From Blastocladiella britannica (taxonomy: Eukaryota; Blastocladiomycota; Blastocladiomycetes; Blastocladiales; Blastocladiaceae), in assembly GCA_025349905.2 (NCBI GenBank), contig MU624881.1, positions 3,236-18,975 on the forward strand: a DNA stretch of 15,740 nt, read 5' to 3'. How positions within the stretch are numbered: the stretch's first letter is position 1; every line of letters begins with the position of its first letter. A program made the position numbers and the translations under genes. Under the pieces are notes generated by a model, which was not told the origin of the DNA, searched no databases, and saw nothing but the letters and a program-made list of their open reading frames with translations. This document shows, piece after piece, positions 1 to 9,961 of the stretch.

Positions 1-789
1 AATAAAGATAGAAACATACCTTGCTTGATGACGACACGGCCGGTTTGAACGTAGCTGTACTCGATGCGGGCAGCATATCCTCCCACTGCTTGGTTTTTCG
101 TGTGTTAGTCCGTCCGTCAACACCGTAGTATACCGTACGTACAGGTTCTCCTTGAAGCAGTACCCGGCGGCCTTTTTCACCACATCCAGCGCGAACCGAC
201 GCTTCTCCTCCTGCAGGAAGAGCTCAATGCACGCCTGGTACCGCTCCACGGCCATGTTCGGATCGCCCGCGTCATGGGCAGTGCTGATCAGTCGTACCAT
301 AATGTCAGTCTACCATACCAGCTTCAAATAAGAAGAATGACATACCGCGCCGACTTTTCCATGGTCTCGGCCGCGCGGTCCGGCGTGGCATTCAGCACAA
401 ACAAGTCCGATGCCTTCCAGTACAGTTCCGCCCCACGCCGCGGGTCGCGCGGGGTCAGTGCGGTAGCGGCAAGGTTGGCCGCCAACTCGGTGTTTTTCGC
501 GGCCATAAAGTACGACCCGGCGCGCACCCATTGGTCGGCCGAGTCCAGGTGGGAACCGATGGCCAGGTCGGGCCGCCCGCCGTTCTTGAAGCACCCGGCC
601 GCGCGCTCGAATTCCTGTGCGGCCGTGTCGTAGTCGGGTTTCCAGAACAGCGCAAACGTGGGCTTTGTGACCCTGTGTTGTATTTAAATATTAGTTCTAC
701 TCTGTGCTAGATATAGACTTTCGCATGTTCGCGTACGCCTTGCGGGCCGACGCCGTGTAGCGCTCTGCGTCTTCAAGGCGAGCTGACAT
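1..789 (-). CDS. NAPG: Gamma-SNAP (NSF attachment protein), 5' part, runs off the left edge
   Basis: Gamma-SNAPs are cytosolic TPR-like adaptors that recruit the NSF ATPase to SNARE complexes for disassembly after membrane fusion. Exon 1 (789-719) starts at ATG with MSARLEDAERY. Exon 2 (672-346) carries the family signature FWKPDYDTAAQEFERAAGCF, then helical-hairpin repeats with AAKNTELAANLA and TPDRAAETMEKSAR. Exon 3 (283-139) has MAVERYQACIELF and ALDVVKKAAGYCF. This order matches the animal protein (WKPDYDSAA, FKNA, then AVQLYQQTANVF). A further exon lies at about 85-20 and ends at a GTATGT donor at 19; the rest of the gene is outside the window. Introns are 673-718, 284-345 and about 86-138, all with GT-AG borders. 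Oddity: exon 3 ends in phase 0 at its best donor, but the most protein-like frame of the next exon (AARIEYSYVQTG) needs phase 1, so that junction is unresolved. The gene lies 65 bp downstream of the asparaginase stop on the same strand. Family identification is secure. Confidence 0.87.
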
Positions 790-854
790 TATCGGTAAAA
801 AAATGAAGTATTTTGATTGGGAAAAATGAAAGAGAAGTTGAACGCCACAAAGTC

Positions 855-3672
855 CTATGAACGAGTATCGAGCACCTCCTTGACCCGGCGTGCACGCTCG
901 CGCTTCTCGGAACTCAAGTGTGCGCCGCCCTCACGCACCCGCGCCACCACCACTTCGCGCGGCGTGATTCCAGCCGCATCCACCGCCAGCGGGTCGGCCC
1001 CAGCCTCGCTCACCAAGTACTCCACCACGTGCTCTTGCAAGTGAGCGGCAGCCGTATGCAACAGCGTCGCGCGGCCCGGCGCAGCGGCATGGACGCCGTT
1101 GATATCGAGTCCCGCCTGCACCCATCGGCGGATCCCGGCCACGTCCCCACGAGCCGCGCTCCAGTGAGCCTCGACGGCCGCGCGCGCGGTCTCTTCGGCA
1201 CCCAAGTGCGCGCCGGTGCGGACCAGCAGCGCAATGCACTCGTCGCGGGCCATATCGGCCGATCGGACGCTGCCGGAGACAGCCGACTCGGGCTGCAACG
1301 GCTGCAGTGTCGGCGAGGGGGGCGCGCTAGCGGTCGCCGAGTGCAAAGACGCGGGAAGAGCAGCGCCCGCCCCACCCATCACCGCCGCCCACAGTGGCGA
1401 GTGGCCCGTGCGGTCGCGCGCGTGCACGCCCGCGCCGTGTTCCAGCAGGTACCGCACCGTGGACACTTGCGCGTGCGACGCCGCATGATGCAGTGGGGTG
1501 GCGCCGGTCAGCGGGTCGGCGGCCGACAGCGATGTGCCGGCGGACTCGCGGACTAGGTATGCCAGGTGGTCGGCGCGGCCTTGCGATGCGGCCAGCGCTA
1601 GCAGGATCGGGCCGAGCGTGCGCTCCAAGTGCATGTCTGGGGTGGATCCGACCGTGTTGCTGGGAGCGGTCACGGTTGCTGCATCGGATGTAGCGGCCGT
1701 GGTCGGCGGCGTCCGCAGCGGTGACGATACAATGGAAGTCCCTGGGGTCTGCTGTTGCTGCACCAATGATGACGGTACCGGTGGGGCCGACGACGGGCGG
1801 CGTGGCACCGGGTCTACCGAAGTCAACGGCTCGATGGCCGCGGGCGCCACGTCCGCCTCCTCGTCGGTTTCGCCTTCACCACCGGTGGACCCGCCGTACC
1901 CGCGCGACGGCCGCCCGAGCACATGCACTAGCACAGCAGCAAAATCACGCTTTGACAGCGCGAACCGCGGCCGCGGGTCCACGACCGCGAGCTCGCCGCG
2001 CAGCGATCGTTTCATGAGCCGCCGGATGGTGTCGGGCGCGTACCCTTTGCCCAGTAAGTACGACAGTTTGGTGAGCGCGCACTCGGGCGTCATATCGGAT
2101 CCGGGGACCACTCCGACCTTGACCAACGCTTTGCCCGTCGCGTACGCGTCCGAGACGAGGCCGCGCTTGCACTGCGTGCAGTTGACAATCACCACCCCGC
2201 GGTCGCTGGCCTCGCGCAGTGCCGCCAGCACCTCGGCCCGTGCGTCAGGCCCATTTCCAGCGCCGTACGTTTCCAGCACCACGCCACGGATAGGAGCCTG
2301 CAAGAACGCGCGGATCGTGGTTTCGGTGATGCCCGGGAAAATCCGCAGCGTCGCCACGTTCGGGTCCATGACTTTATGGGCTCGGAACTTTTCCAGGTCC
2401 CGCGGCCGCCAAATGTCGCGCCAGTGCACGTCAATGTTGATCCCCACTGTCACCAGTGGGGCCAGGTTGGGCGAGTCGAATGCGGCGAAATCGGTCGCGT
2501 CGATCTTGGTGGTGCGGTTGCCGCGGTACAATTTGTTGGAAAAGTACAGCGACACTTCGGCTGGTTAGTTTTCTTTCGTTGCTGGTCAGTTTTGTTTCTG
2601 TGTGTTTGAATTCAGAGTAAAGCGTACGAATCACAAAGTGGCCAGCGATGGTTAGAGCACCCAGTAGGTTCTCGATCGCGTCATTGCGGACCTCGGACAG
2701 TGGAACCTGGCTCCCGGTGATGATGACCGTCTTGCCCAAATTTTCGAGCATGAAGCTCAAACTGGATTATGACCAGGATCAATGTTGACGAAAATAAATG
2801 TAATCAAAGGAATTGCAACGTACGCAGACGCAGTGTAGGCCATGGTGTCGGTGCCATGCAGGACAATGAATGCATCTTTTCATCAAGGTCGATATGAGTT
2901 GACACCAAACGAGAATGCCAAATGAAAAGTATGTACCGTAGTGCTCGTAATTGAGCTCAATGTCGGACGCGACCTTGACCCAGTCCTTCATGGTCATATT
3001 GGACGAGTCTGTATGTATGGGCACATCAGTTATTGCCAAACAAAAAAAAAAAAGAGAGGCCGTACCAAGAAGAGGATCGTACTCGTACACCGAGTACGCG
3101 ATCCGCTTACCCCACAGCGACTGCGGAGTGATCAGCGCCCCAACCGTTTCCGTGACCAACACGTCCACTCCACCATCCTCGGCCTTTCGAACCTTTGAGA
3201 TCCGGTTGGTGAGGCTCCGCAGCACAGACGCCGGCACCGGCTTTTCGTCGGGCGACAACAATCCCTCCGGGTCGTGGAACCGCGTCATGTTGGACAGCAC
3301 GTGCGTCAGGTACTCGGGGACCGGCACGTACCCGTGTGTGGGCGTGTGCTTCATGCCAATAGTGCCGCCCAAGAAACACACCAGAACCCGTGACAGATCG
3401 GTGGCCACCATGTCGTCAAGGGCTGCATTGGCGGCGGCCGACTGCAGCTGCAGCGCAACCGCGTCTGAGTGGAATTCGCGTCGCGTCGGAGACTGTGCGC
3501 CACCGGCACCATCGGCTACATCGAGCGCGGGAGGCGTTTCACATCGGGTTGGCGACAGTGGGAGGAGGGCTGCTGCTCCATGCACTGCAGGTACGACGGG
3601 GGCTGCAGGCACTGGCGACGGCGCTTGGCCACGCGACGGGCGCTTGGCATTGGGAGATCGGCGAGGCGGCAT
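855..3672 (-). CDS. Cytosolic type I L-asparaginase with C-terminal ankyrin repeats
   Basis: Hydrolyses L-asparagine to aspartate and ammonia; this architecture is the asparaginase/60-kDa lysophospholipase family of animals and fungi. Five exons: 3672-3066, 3008-2937, 2875-2824, 2761-2628 and 2560-855, with consistent phases and 856 residues. Motifs in order: LGGTIGM (catalytic Thr about 104), DSSNMT (203-208), [13 protein letters not shown] (233-245, Thr-Asp pair), [25 protein letters not shown] across the fourth junction, and [18 protein letters not shown] with the conserved catalytic Lys. The last third is a low-complexity linker with a short Gln run (LVQQQQTPG) followed by about four ankyrin-type units, including [22 protein letters not shown] and [18 protein letters not shown]. 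The start at 3672 ([11 protein letters not shown]) gives an extra proline/alanine-rich head of about 95 residues before the catalytic domain. The open frame continues upstream to about 3831, but that part is low-complexity. Intron 1 contains a run of A on the plus strand near 3042-3053. Normal-looking gene with all motifs present. Confidence 0.92.
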
Positions 3673-3815
3673 TATGTTGTATTCTATGCTATAAAGATGG
3701 GGGGGCGAACGGCGCCGTGCTCCTTTTATACGGTCTGTCGTCTGGTCGTTGGGGGAAAATTGCAAAAAAAAAATCCCGAAAACGAAAGCGATTAATGACT
3801 CCAAAGTAAAAAAGG

Positions 3816-5737
3816 TTACCTCGGCTCGCACACCAGACTGCGCGCGTACGCGTCGTCCTCGGACCAGGTCTTGGCGTCACGGAGGTACGTTGCAATGGCG
3901 GGCACCGGCTCCAAGTTGTACGTCGCATGCTCCTGCCACTCGATCCACTCCAGGACCAGCGCTGCGATCTTGTTGAACCGGGCGAAATGGACGCGCCCCC
4001 GGTCGTCGCGGTTCTTGAGCACCGTGGTCACAAACACCAAGTCGGTCTGAATGATCCCTGGGAACGGCACCATCGGCGGGTCGGCCGCACGCATCGACGC
4101 CCGCAGCGCTTTACTGTTGAGCGCCGGGAGCACAATTTCATTAAGCGAGTCGAGGGTCTTGAGCGACTTGCGCGATGCGAGCCCGCGGGTCTTTTTCAGC
4201 CGGTGAATCGCACTGGACGACAGCGCTGCCAAGATCTCCTTGACGCCGTTGAAGTTGCCGAGCCGGAGCAGCTCTTGCGCCAGCAGAATGAACCGCTCAA
4301 ACACCGCTGCCCGAGCCCGCAGGTCCCGCACCGCCAGAATTTCGGAGACCGCCCACTGCACCACGTGGTTGGACCACCTTGCCATGCGCACGATCGTTGG
4401 CGAGCCAGCATCCTTGTTGCTCTTGACCCATGCCATGCTGACGAGCTCCATTGGCTATTGCGTTTTGTATTCAATGCGTGAGTTTTTGTGCTGATCCAAT
4501 CTCCAGAGAAGAACGAAAATGTGACGAACTGATACAGCCCGAAACAGCTCGGTCTCTAGCAACGTCAGCTGGCGTGCCACCTCGAGAATCTCCAGGTCCG
4601 CAAATCGAATGACGTACGCACCGACCACGACACCGCCGCCCACGGCCAACACGCCGCCATTGCCATGCGCATATTCGCTGCTGGACGTTGCCGAGAGCGA
4701 CAGCGGCGACGTGAAGCGGCTGGCCAGCCCACTGGGCCGCGAGGGTCCGATAAACCACGCATTCAGCGGCACCGTCTCGGAGAAGTGGTCGCTGCCACCG
4801 CCGACAATGATCGAGGCCACATCGCTCGACGTGTACGAAGACGGCGAGGCCGATCCGGGTATGCTCGGAACCGCCGAAGCTCCAGTCAAGTTACTAAATA
4901 CAGACGTGGACGGGCTGCTGTTGCCGCCACCGCCACCACCGCTAGGGCCACCGGGACCCACTGAGCGGCGCAAGAACTTGGGCAGCAGAGGTTTTGGCGG
5001 TTCGGCGCCAGAAGGCGAGTGCGGGCCACTGCCAGTCCCCATGGATCCCGCAGGCCCCGACAGCGCAAGCCACGGCGCCACGAGCAAACTGGACGACGCG
5101 CGGCGAGCAGGAGTCGTGATGCTGCTGTCGTGCGCGGGGCTCATGATGGCCTCGAACGACTCGGGAATCGGAAGCAGCTTGGACTGCACGAGCTCCTCGA
5201 GCCGAGGCGCAATCACCGGGTGGTCGTCGGCCGACACGCGGTCGTGCACAAAGGACATGATTTCGCGGAGGAAATCCGTGTCCCTATCAACAATTAGCTG
5301 CGTGAGCGAAAAAAAAAAAAAAAAAATGGAATAGAAATGAAAATAGCATACTCGGCAAAGTCGATGGTCCAATACCTCCCAATCCAGTCATGCAAAATGT
5401 CGGCGATGCGAAGCACCACCGCCGAGCCGGCCTTGGCATATGCCGCCTCCAGCGCCGCGAGAAGCTCGGCGGGCGACATGAATTCGCGAAACGTGAGCAA
5501 GAACGTGGCGCGAAAGTCATAGTCCACGGGCATGGCGTGGACGAGGCGGTCCGCGAGCGCCAATGGGGTCGCGGCTTTGACGACCGACTCGCCACCAGTG
5601 CCGGGGACAAGCACAATGGCCTCGTCGCCCATCGAGCTGCTGCGTTTGGGTGTCAGCGACAGGATTCGGTGCATATCGTACGGTGGAGCTGGACCTGAGC
5701 CAATGGACGAATCTCCGCCCGGAACAGTAGCGGCGGC

Positions 5738-5771
<34 letters not shown>

Positions 5772-7078
5772 GCATCATTGACCGCTTGAGCAGCAGCGGC
5801 TGCTTCTGCGGCAAAGGTCTCACGCAAAGAAGCGAGCTCGGCCTCCAGGGCAGCAACTTTGTCGTCGCGTTCGCGCAAAAGCATGTCATAATTCTCATTT
5901 TCTGCCTCGAGCGCCGTCGAGCGTGCAGCCGCCGCCATGAGGAAGGGCGGGTCATCCTTGAGATCCAGAAAGCTGCTGCTGGTACTTGGGACAAAAAAAG
6001 AGGCGGTGGCGGCAGCGGCTTTGAGCGAGTGCACCGACCGCTCTCGCTGCAGATCGTGGGCCTGGCGCGCAGCCGATGCCTTGCGGCCGGCAATGTCGCG
6101 GCGGTGCTGCTCCGTGAGCGCTGCCAGTTGGGCACGGTATGCCGCGTCCTTGGCCTCCACGTCGCGTTCCAGCGCTCGGACATGGCGACGGAGCGCTGCC
6201 GCCGTGAGGGTCAGGTGCTCGTTTTCCTCGGCCAGGAACTGCAAGTGGTGCGCGGCGCTTGGGGATCCGGCAACGGCTCCGGAAGTCGTCGCGGCTGCCG
6301 TTGCTGCTGATGGTGCGCCAAACGGTGTGGCGACGACAGGACCATTGCCCGACAAAAGGGCAGCCTGTGCGCGCTTGTGAGCAACCAGCTCGCGCACAGC
6401 AGCGGCGGCTGCGCGCTCAAATGCCACGGCGGCATGGGCCAAGGGGCCGGCCAGGGCAGCGCGGGTGGCGAGATCAGCAGCATGCACTTGCGCGGCCACG
6501 TCGGCCACAGGCCGGGCAGAAAAGTGGGCCGAGACGGCGGCACGTGTGGCGGCAGTGGAAGCGAGCTCGATCGGGGTCGCGCCGGCGGCATTGCGCGGGG
6601 CCAAGGGCAGTGCGCCGGCTGCAAGGAGCGTCGATGCAGCCGTGACGTGGCCAGCGGCCAGTGCCAGGTGCAGCGGCGTGTTTCCCCCCACGTCAGTTGC
6701 ACCAAGTGCTTTTGTAAGGGCGCTCGTGTTGGCCGAGGCAGCCGTCGGATCAAGAAGCGTTGAGGAGGAGGACAAATGTTTGAGTAGCTCGGTCAGCATC
6801 GGGTCGAGGCCGAGGAGCGCAGCTAGGTGTACTGGCGTGTGGCCAGTCTTAGGGTTCACGATGCAGGCCAGGTCCCCGGGCGGAATCTCCGGCAGCAGGG
6901 CCAGGGCGGCGTCACGGTTGTTGGCGGCCTATATATCATTGTATTTTGAGTCTCATAAAGAGTAAGACACACGGGTAAGACCAAGGCAACGGACCACAAC
7001 ATGGAGCAGAGGGTGCATTGGCGGGGGGTCGGGCGTGGTGGACAAGGCTCGCAGGTGAAAGCGATAGGTTTCGGACAT
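3816..7078 (-). CDS. Ankyrin / coiled-coil / RasGEF-N / CDC25 guanine-nucleotide exchange factor
   Basis: Predicted to load GTP onto a Ras-family GTPase. Four exons: 7078-6998, 6928-5352, 5283-4536 (or 4530) and 4454-3816, about 1014 residues. Residues 20-170 hold ankyrin units (GHTPVHLAALLGLDPMLTELL; GNTPLHLALAAGHVTAASTLL). Residues 258-410 are predicted coiled coil rich in Glu/Arg/Ala, followed by about 15 consecutive Ala (from about 413). RasGEF-N spans about 475-595 (ADRLVHAMPVDYDFRATFLLTF; ILHDWIGRYW). A Ser/Gly-rich linker follows, then the CDC25 domain (LEVARQLTLLETELFRA; SNHVVQWAVSEIL; GNFNGVKEILAALSSSAIHRLKKT). The end, ARSLVCEPR, is typical of a complete RasGEF domain. At intron 3 two in-phase donors exist. 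GTTCGT (exon end 4530) restores the family pattern F-R-x-V-x-P-x-E-L; GTATCA (4536) is the better donor consensus but drops two residues. The exon 1 donor is also uncertain (6998 or 6995). The exon 3 acceptor at 5284-5285 skips a nearer AG that would give a stop. The start is 40 bp from the Sly1 start, so promoter sharing is likely. Confidence 0.88.
5309..5326. repeat. A18 homopolymer inside RasGEF intron 2
   Basis: Eighteen consecutive A on the plus strand, read as T18 on the transcribed strand, within the intron at 5284-5351. It probably acts as an overlong polypyrimidine tract. Similar T or A runs sit in several other introns of this window (near 3042-3053, 12000-12010 and 13371-13379), so this is a house style of the genome. 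Such runs are prone to length errors in sequencing. Confidence 0.9.
5731..5773. repeat. GCG/GCA (CAG-type) trinucleotide run encoding polyalanine
   Basis: A run of GCG then GCA units on the plus strand. In the minus-strand RasGEF frame it encodes about 15 Ala between the coiled-coil region and the RasGEF-N domain. The nearly pure repeat suggests length polymorphism between isolates. Confidence 0.9.
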
Positions 7079-7118
7079 TCGTTGTGTTGCGTGTCTCTTT
7101 TCTAAGACAATTCCAAAG
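7079..7118. promoter_or_regulatory. 40-bp divergent spacer between RasGEF and Sly1 start codons
   Basis: Only 40 bases separate the minus-strand ATG at 7078 from the plus-strand ATG at 7119. The plus strand here is T-rich (GTGTCTCTTTTCTAAG). No TATA box is visible. Either both genes are driven by a minimal bidirectional promoter, or transcription of each begins inside the first exon of the other. The minus frame stays open back to 7279, so a longer RasGEF N-terminus antisense to Sly1 exon 1 cannot be excluded. Confidence 0.55.
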
Positions 7119-9587
7119 ATGGCCCTCAACCTCTCGTCGGCGTTCGGTGCAGTAGTCTCGAGTGCGACCGCCGCCTCCGGGTCCTCGCCCGCCGCTGCCA
7201 TGCCGCCGTTGCCCTCATTCGTCGGAGCCTCGGCCACAAACCTCCGCGCCGCCACCAAAGGTAATGAATTGCACCTCATCAGTTAACGTGGCCTCCTCAC
7301 TATATGATACATAGCCGCAATCCTGCGCATGCTCGCGCTCGACGCCTCGGATCCCGCGCTGGCCATGGCTCCGGGCGCCTCTGGCAGCAGCGCCCGCGCC
7401 AACGCCACTTCCGATCAGATCGTGCCGACCCAATGGAAGGTGCTGGTCATGGACGCGGCGGCCCGCGACGTGCTGAGCCCGCTGTTCACGGTGGCCGACC
7501 TGCGCGACGCCGGCGTCACCGTGCACATGTCCTTGACGGCGCCGCGCCAGCCGATCCCGGACGTGCCGGCCGTGTACCTGTGCGAGCCGTCGGCCCAAGC
7601 CATGGTGCGTATTGCCGAGGACCTGGCCGCGGGTTTGTACGAAGGTTTTTACCTCAACTTCACGCACCCGCTACCGCGCCCGCTGCTTGAGGACTTGGCT
7701 GCGCGCGTCGTCGCCACTGGCTGCGCGTCGGCCATTGCCCGCGTCGCCGACCAGTACTTGCCGTTCCGCGTGCTCGACGATCACCTGTTCTCGCTGGCCT
7801 TACCCGACGCCTACGCGACTCTTCACTCGCCGCGGTCGCCCGAGCACGACATTCTGGCTCTGGTGGACTCGGTCGCCACTGGCTTGCTGTCGGTGTGCAT
7901 CGCCATGGGTTTGCTGCCGTACATTCGGTTCCCGACCGGTGGGAACCCGGCAGAGCTGGTGGGCCGTCGTCTTGAAGCTAAACTGCGCGACGTGCTGCGC
8001 GCCGGCAACGCCCAGGGGGCCATTCCGCTGCTGGACGCCGATGCGCCGCGGCCGGTGCTGGTGCTGCTGGATCGCAGCGCCGATCTGGGTGCGATGGTCG
8101 CGCACTCGTGGCTGTATGCACCGCTGATCCACGATGTGCTCGAGCTGAAGCTGAACCGCGTAACTTGCATGGTATGTGTAATTCCTTCTCTATTTGGTTG
8201 TCTGAATTTGGACTATTGCTCAAAACGACATGGCACCAGACGGAAGAAAAGCCAGGCCAAAAAGTCAAGAAATCGTTCGACTTGGACGCCAACGACTTTT
8301 TCTGGCGCACCTCGGCCCACATCCCGTTCCCTGAGGTGGCCGAAAAGGTGGACAGCGATCTGAACCAGTACAAGAAAGATGCGCAAGAGATCTTGAGCGC
8401 GACCGGTGCATCCTCCCTCGAAGAGATGGGCAATTTGTATGCGTGTTCCTTTTCCATTTTGCAAGTTCGATTTGTATTCACCTTTCAGTAAATAGGGATG
8501 CATCGCTCTCGGCCAAGCACCTCAAGTCGGCCATCACCCAGCTCCCGGCGCTGACGGCCCGCAAGCGCACGCTGGACACCCACATGCACATTGCCACTGG
8601 CCTCTTGTCCGCGATCCAGGCACGCAAACTCGATGTGCTGTACGAAGTAGAGCAAAAGCCGGCCAAGGCCCCCGTGCTCGAGCAACTGCGCAGCGGCACG
8701 CTTACGGTGGCCGATGCCGCCCGCCTGGTGGTGGTGTACTTGCAGGCGGCCGATCCGACCGCCGCAATGGCCGCTGCCGACGCCGACGAGGTCATGGCAG
8801 CACTCGATGCGGCCGTGCAGGGGAAAGACGGGGCAGCGGACGCGGTACTGGCGGTGCAGTACGTGCGCGCGCATCGGTCGCTGACCAGTGGCGCAGCAGC
8901 AGCTGCCAGTGCTGCCGTCTCGGCTGCTGCTGGTTCTGCTGGTAACGGCGCTGCCGGAGCCCCTGCCGCCGGCACACCGGACCTGTTTGGCCGGTTTGGC
9001 CGGCTGGCCGAAACGGTGATTGCCCAGGCCGCCGGCGCCGGCGCGCAAGTGGCCGCGGGCGGGTCGCTGGGCGGGGCGGTAGAGTCACTGGTGGGCAACG
9101 TGCGGTCGCTGGTTCTGGGCCGCGCGTCATATGCGGCTCGCCGCGTCGAGGTGGCGCTGGACCCGAATGCGGCCGAGGATCCCGGGTTTGTCACGGTGGA
9201 TCCTCGGGTCACGCCCGGTCGCGAACAGCGCCAACAGCAGCAGCAGTCAATGTACGGCGGCGCGTCTTCTGGGCCCAATAGCCGTGGCGCGACTCCGCGG
9301 CCTGGCGGTGCTGCGGGATCGGCGGGTGGTGGCGGAGCGGCTGGCGTCATGGTATTTTCGGTCGGTGGCGGGTCGTACCTCGAGTATCTCCAGGTGATGG
9401 AGGTTGCGCGGTCCAAGGTATGTTTTGCCTTTATTTCTTTGTTACTTTATGATGATTGGCTTCTCACGTTATGTCTTTTTAGAAACGGCCGGTCATGTAC
9501 GGCTCCACCGATCTGGTCACGCCGACCGCGTTTATGGCGCAGCTCGCGGCCTTGCGGAGGCAGCAGCAGTATGTACAGCAGAAATGA
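7119..9587 (+). CDS. SLY1: Sly1 / SCFD1, Sec1/Munc18-family SNARE regulator
   Basis: SM proteins of the Sly1 class bind the syntaxin-5/Sed5 SNARE and promote fusion in ER-Golgi traffic. Five exons: 7119-7260, 7315-8171, 8240-8436, 8496-9417 and 9483-9587, phases consistent, 740 residues. Diagnostic segments: QWKVLVMDAAARDVLSPLF, VADLRDAGVTVHM, PIPDVPAVYLCEP, YEGFYLNFTHPL, VADQYLPFRVLDDHLFSLAL, PVLVLLDRSADLGAMV, HSWLYAPLIHDVLELKLNRV, KKSFDLDANDFFW, HIPFPEVAEKV, LDTHMHIATGLLSAI, ARKLDVLYEVEQK, GGGSYLEYLQVMEVARSK and the C-terminal VMYGSTDLVTPTAFMAQL. The protein is about 100 residues longer than the roughly 640-residue animal protein, owing to an Ala-rich head and Ala/Gly-rich inserts in the last third (about 8890-8970 and 9225-9345). 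The exon 4 acceptor is the AG at 8494-8495; an AG a few bases upstream (8487-8488) would read straight into a stop. It converges on the seven-helix gene with 30 bp between stop codons. Confidence 0.93.
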
Positions 9588-9617
9588 GATCCTTTTTTGC
9601 TTCCCATGTCTTTCATT

Positions 9618-9926
9618 TCATGGCAATGCAATCGCGAGCGCCGACTCTGCCATGGAATTCATATCGCGCAGCTGCTCATTTAGCTGCATGACCTTCTTCA
9701 CCCTGACCACGATCGTAGACGACGACGCAACGTACAGCTTGAGCATGAATGTGACGATGGCGTTGCGTAGTCCGAGCGTGATTTTGAGAAACGGCGTGTT
9801 GACCGAGCTCAGAAACATGTACGCGACAATCACCACCCACGCGGCCGCCAGCGCCAACGAGATCGCACGCAGGTGCCGCCGTAACTTGATCACGAGCCGA
9901 CGGGCGGTATCAGCTCGGTGGTGAGG

Positions 9927-9961
<35 letters not shown>

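Noticed and set aside
1498..2568. Plus-strand frame of 356 codons across the asparaginase
   Set aside because: It is antisense to conserved asparaginase motifs and has a Ser/Thr/Arg-rich shadow composition; it has no recognisable domain.
3672..3831. N-terminal extension of the asparaginase from an upstream in-frame codon
   Set aside because: The extra stretch is low-complexity sequence from the A/T-rich intergenic gap, and the usable ATG at 3672 gives a normal start.
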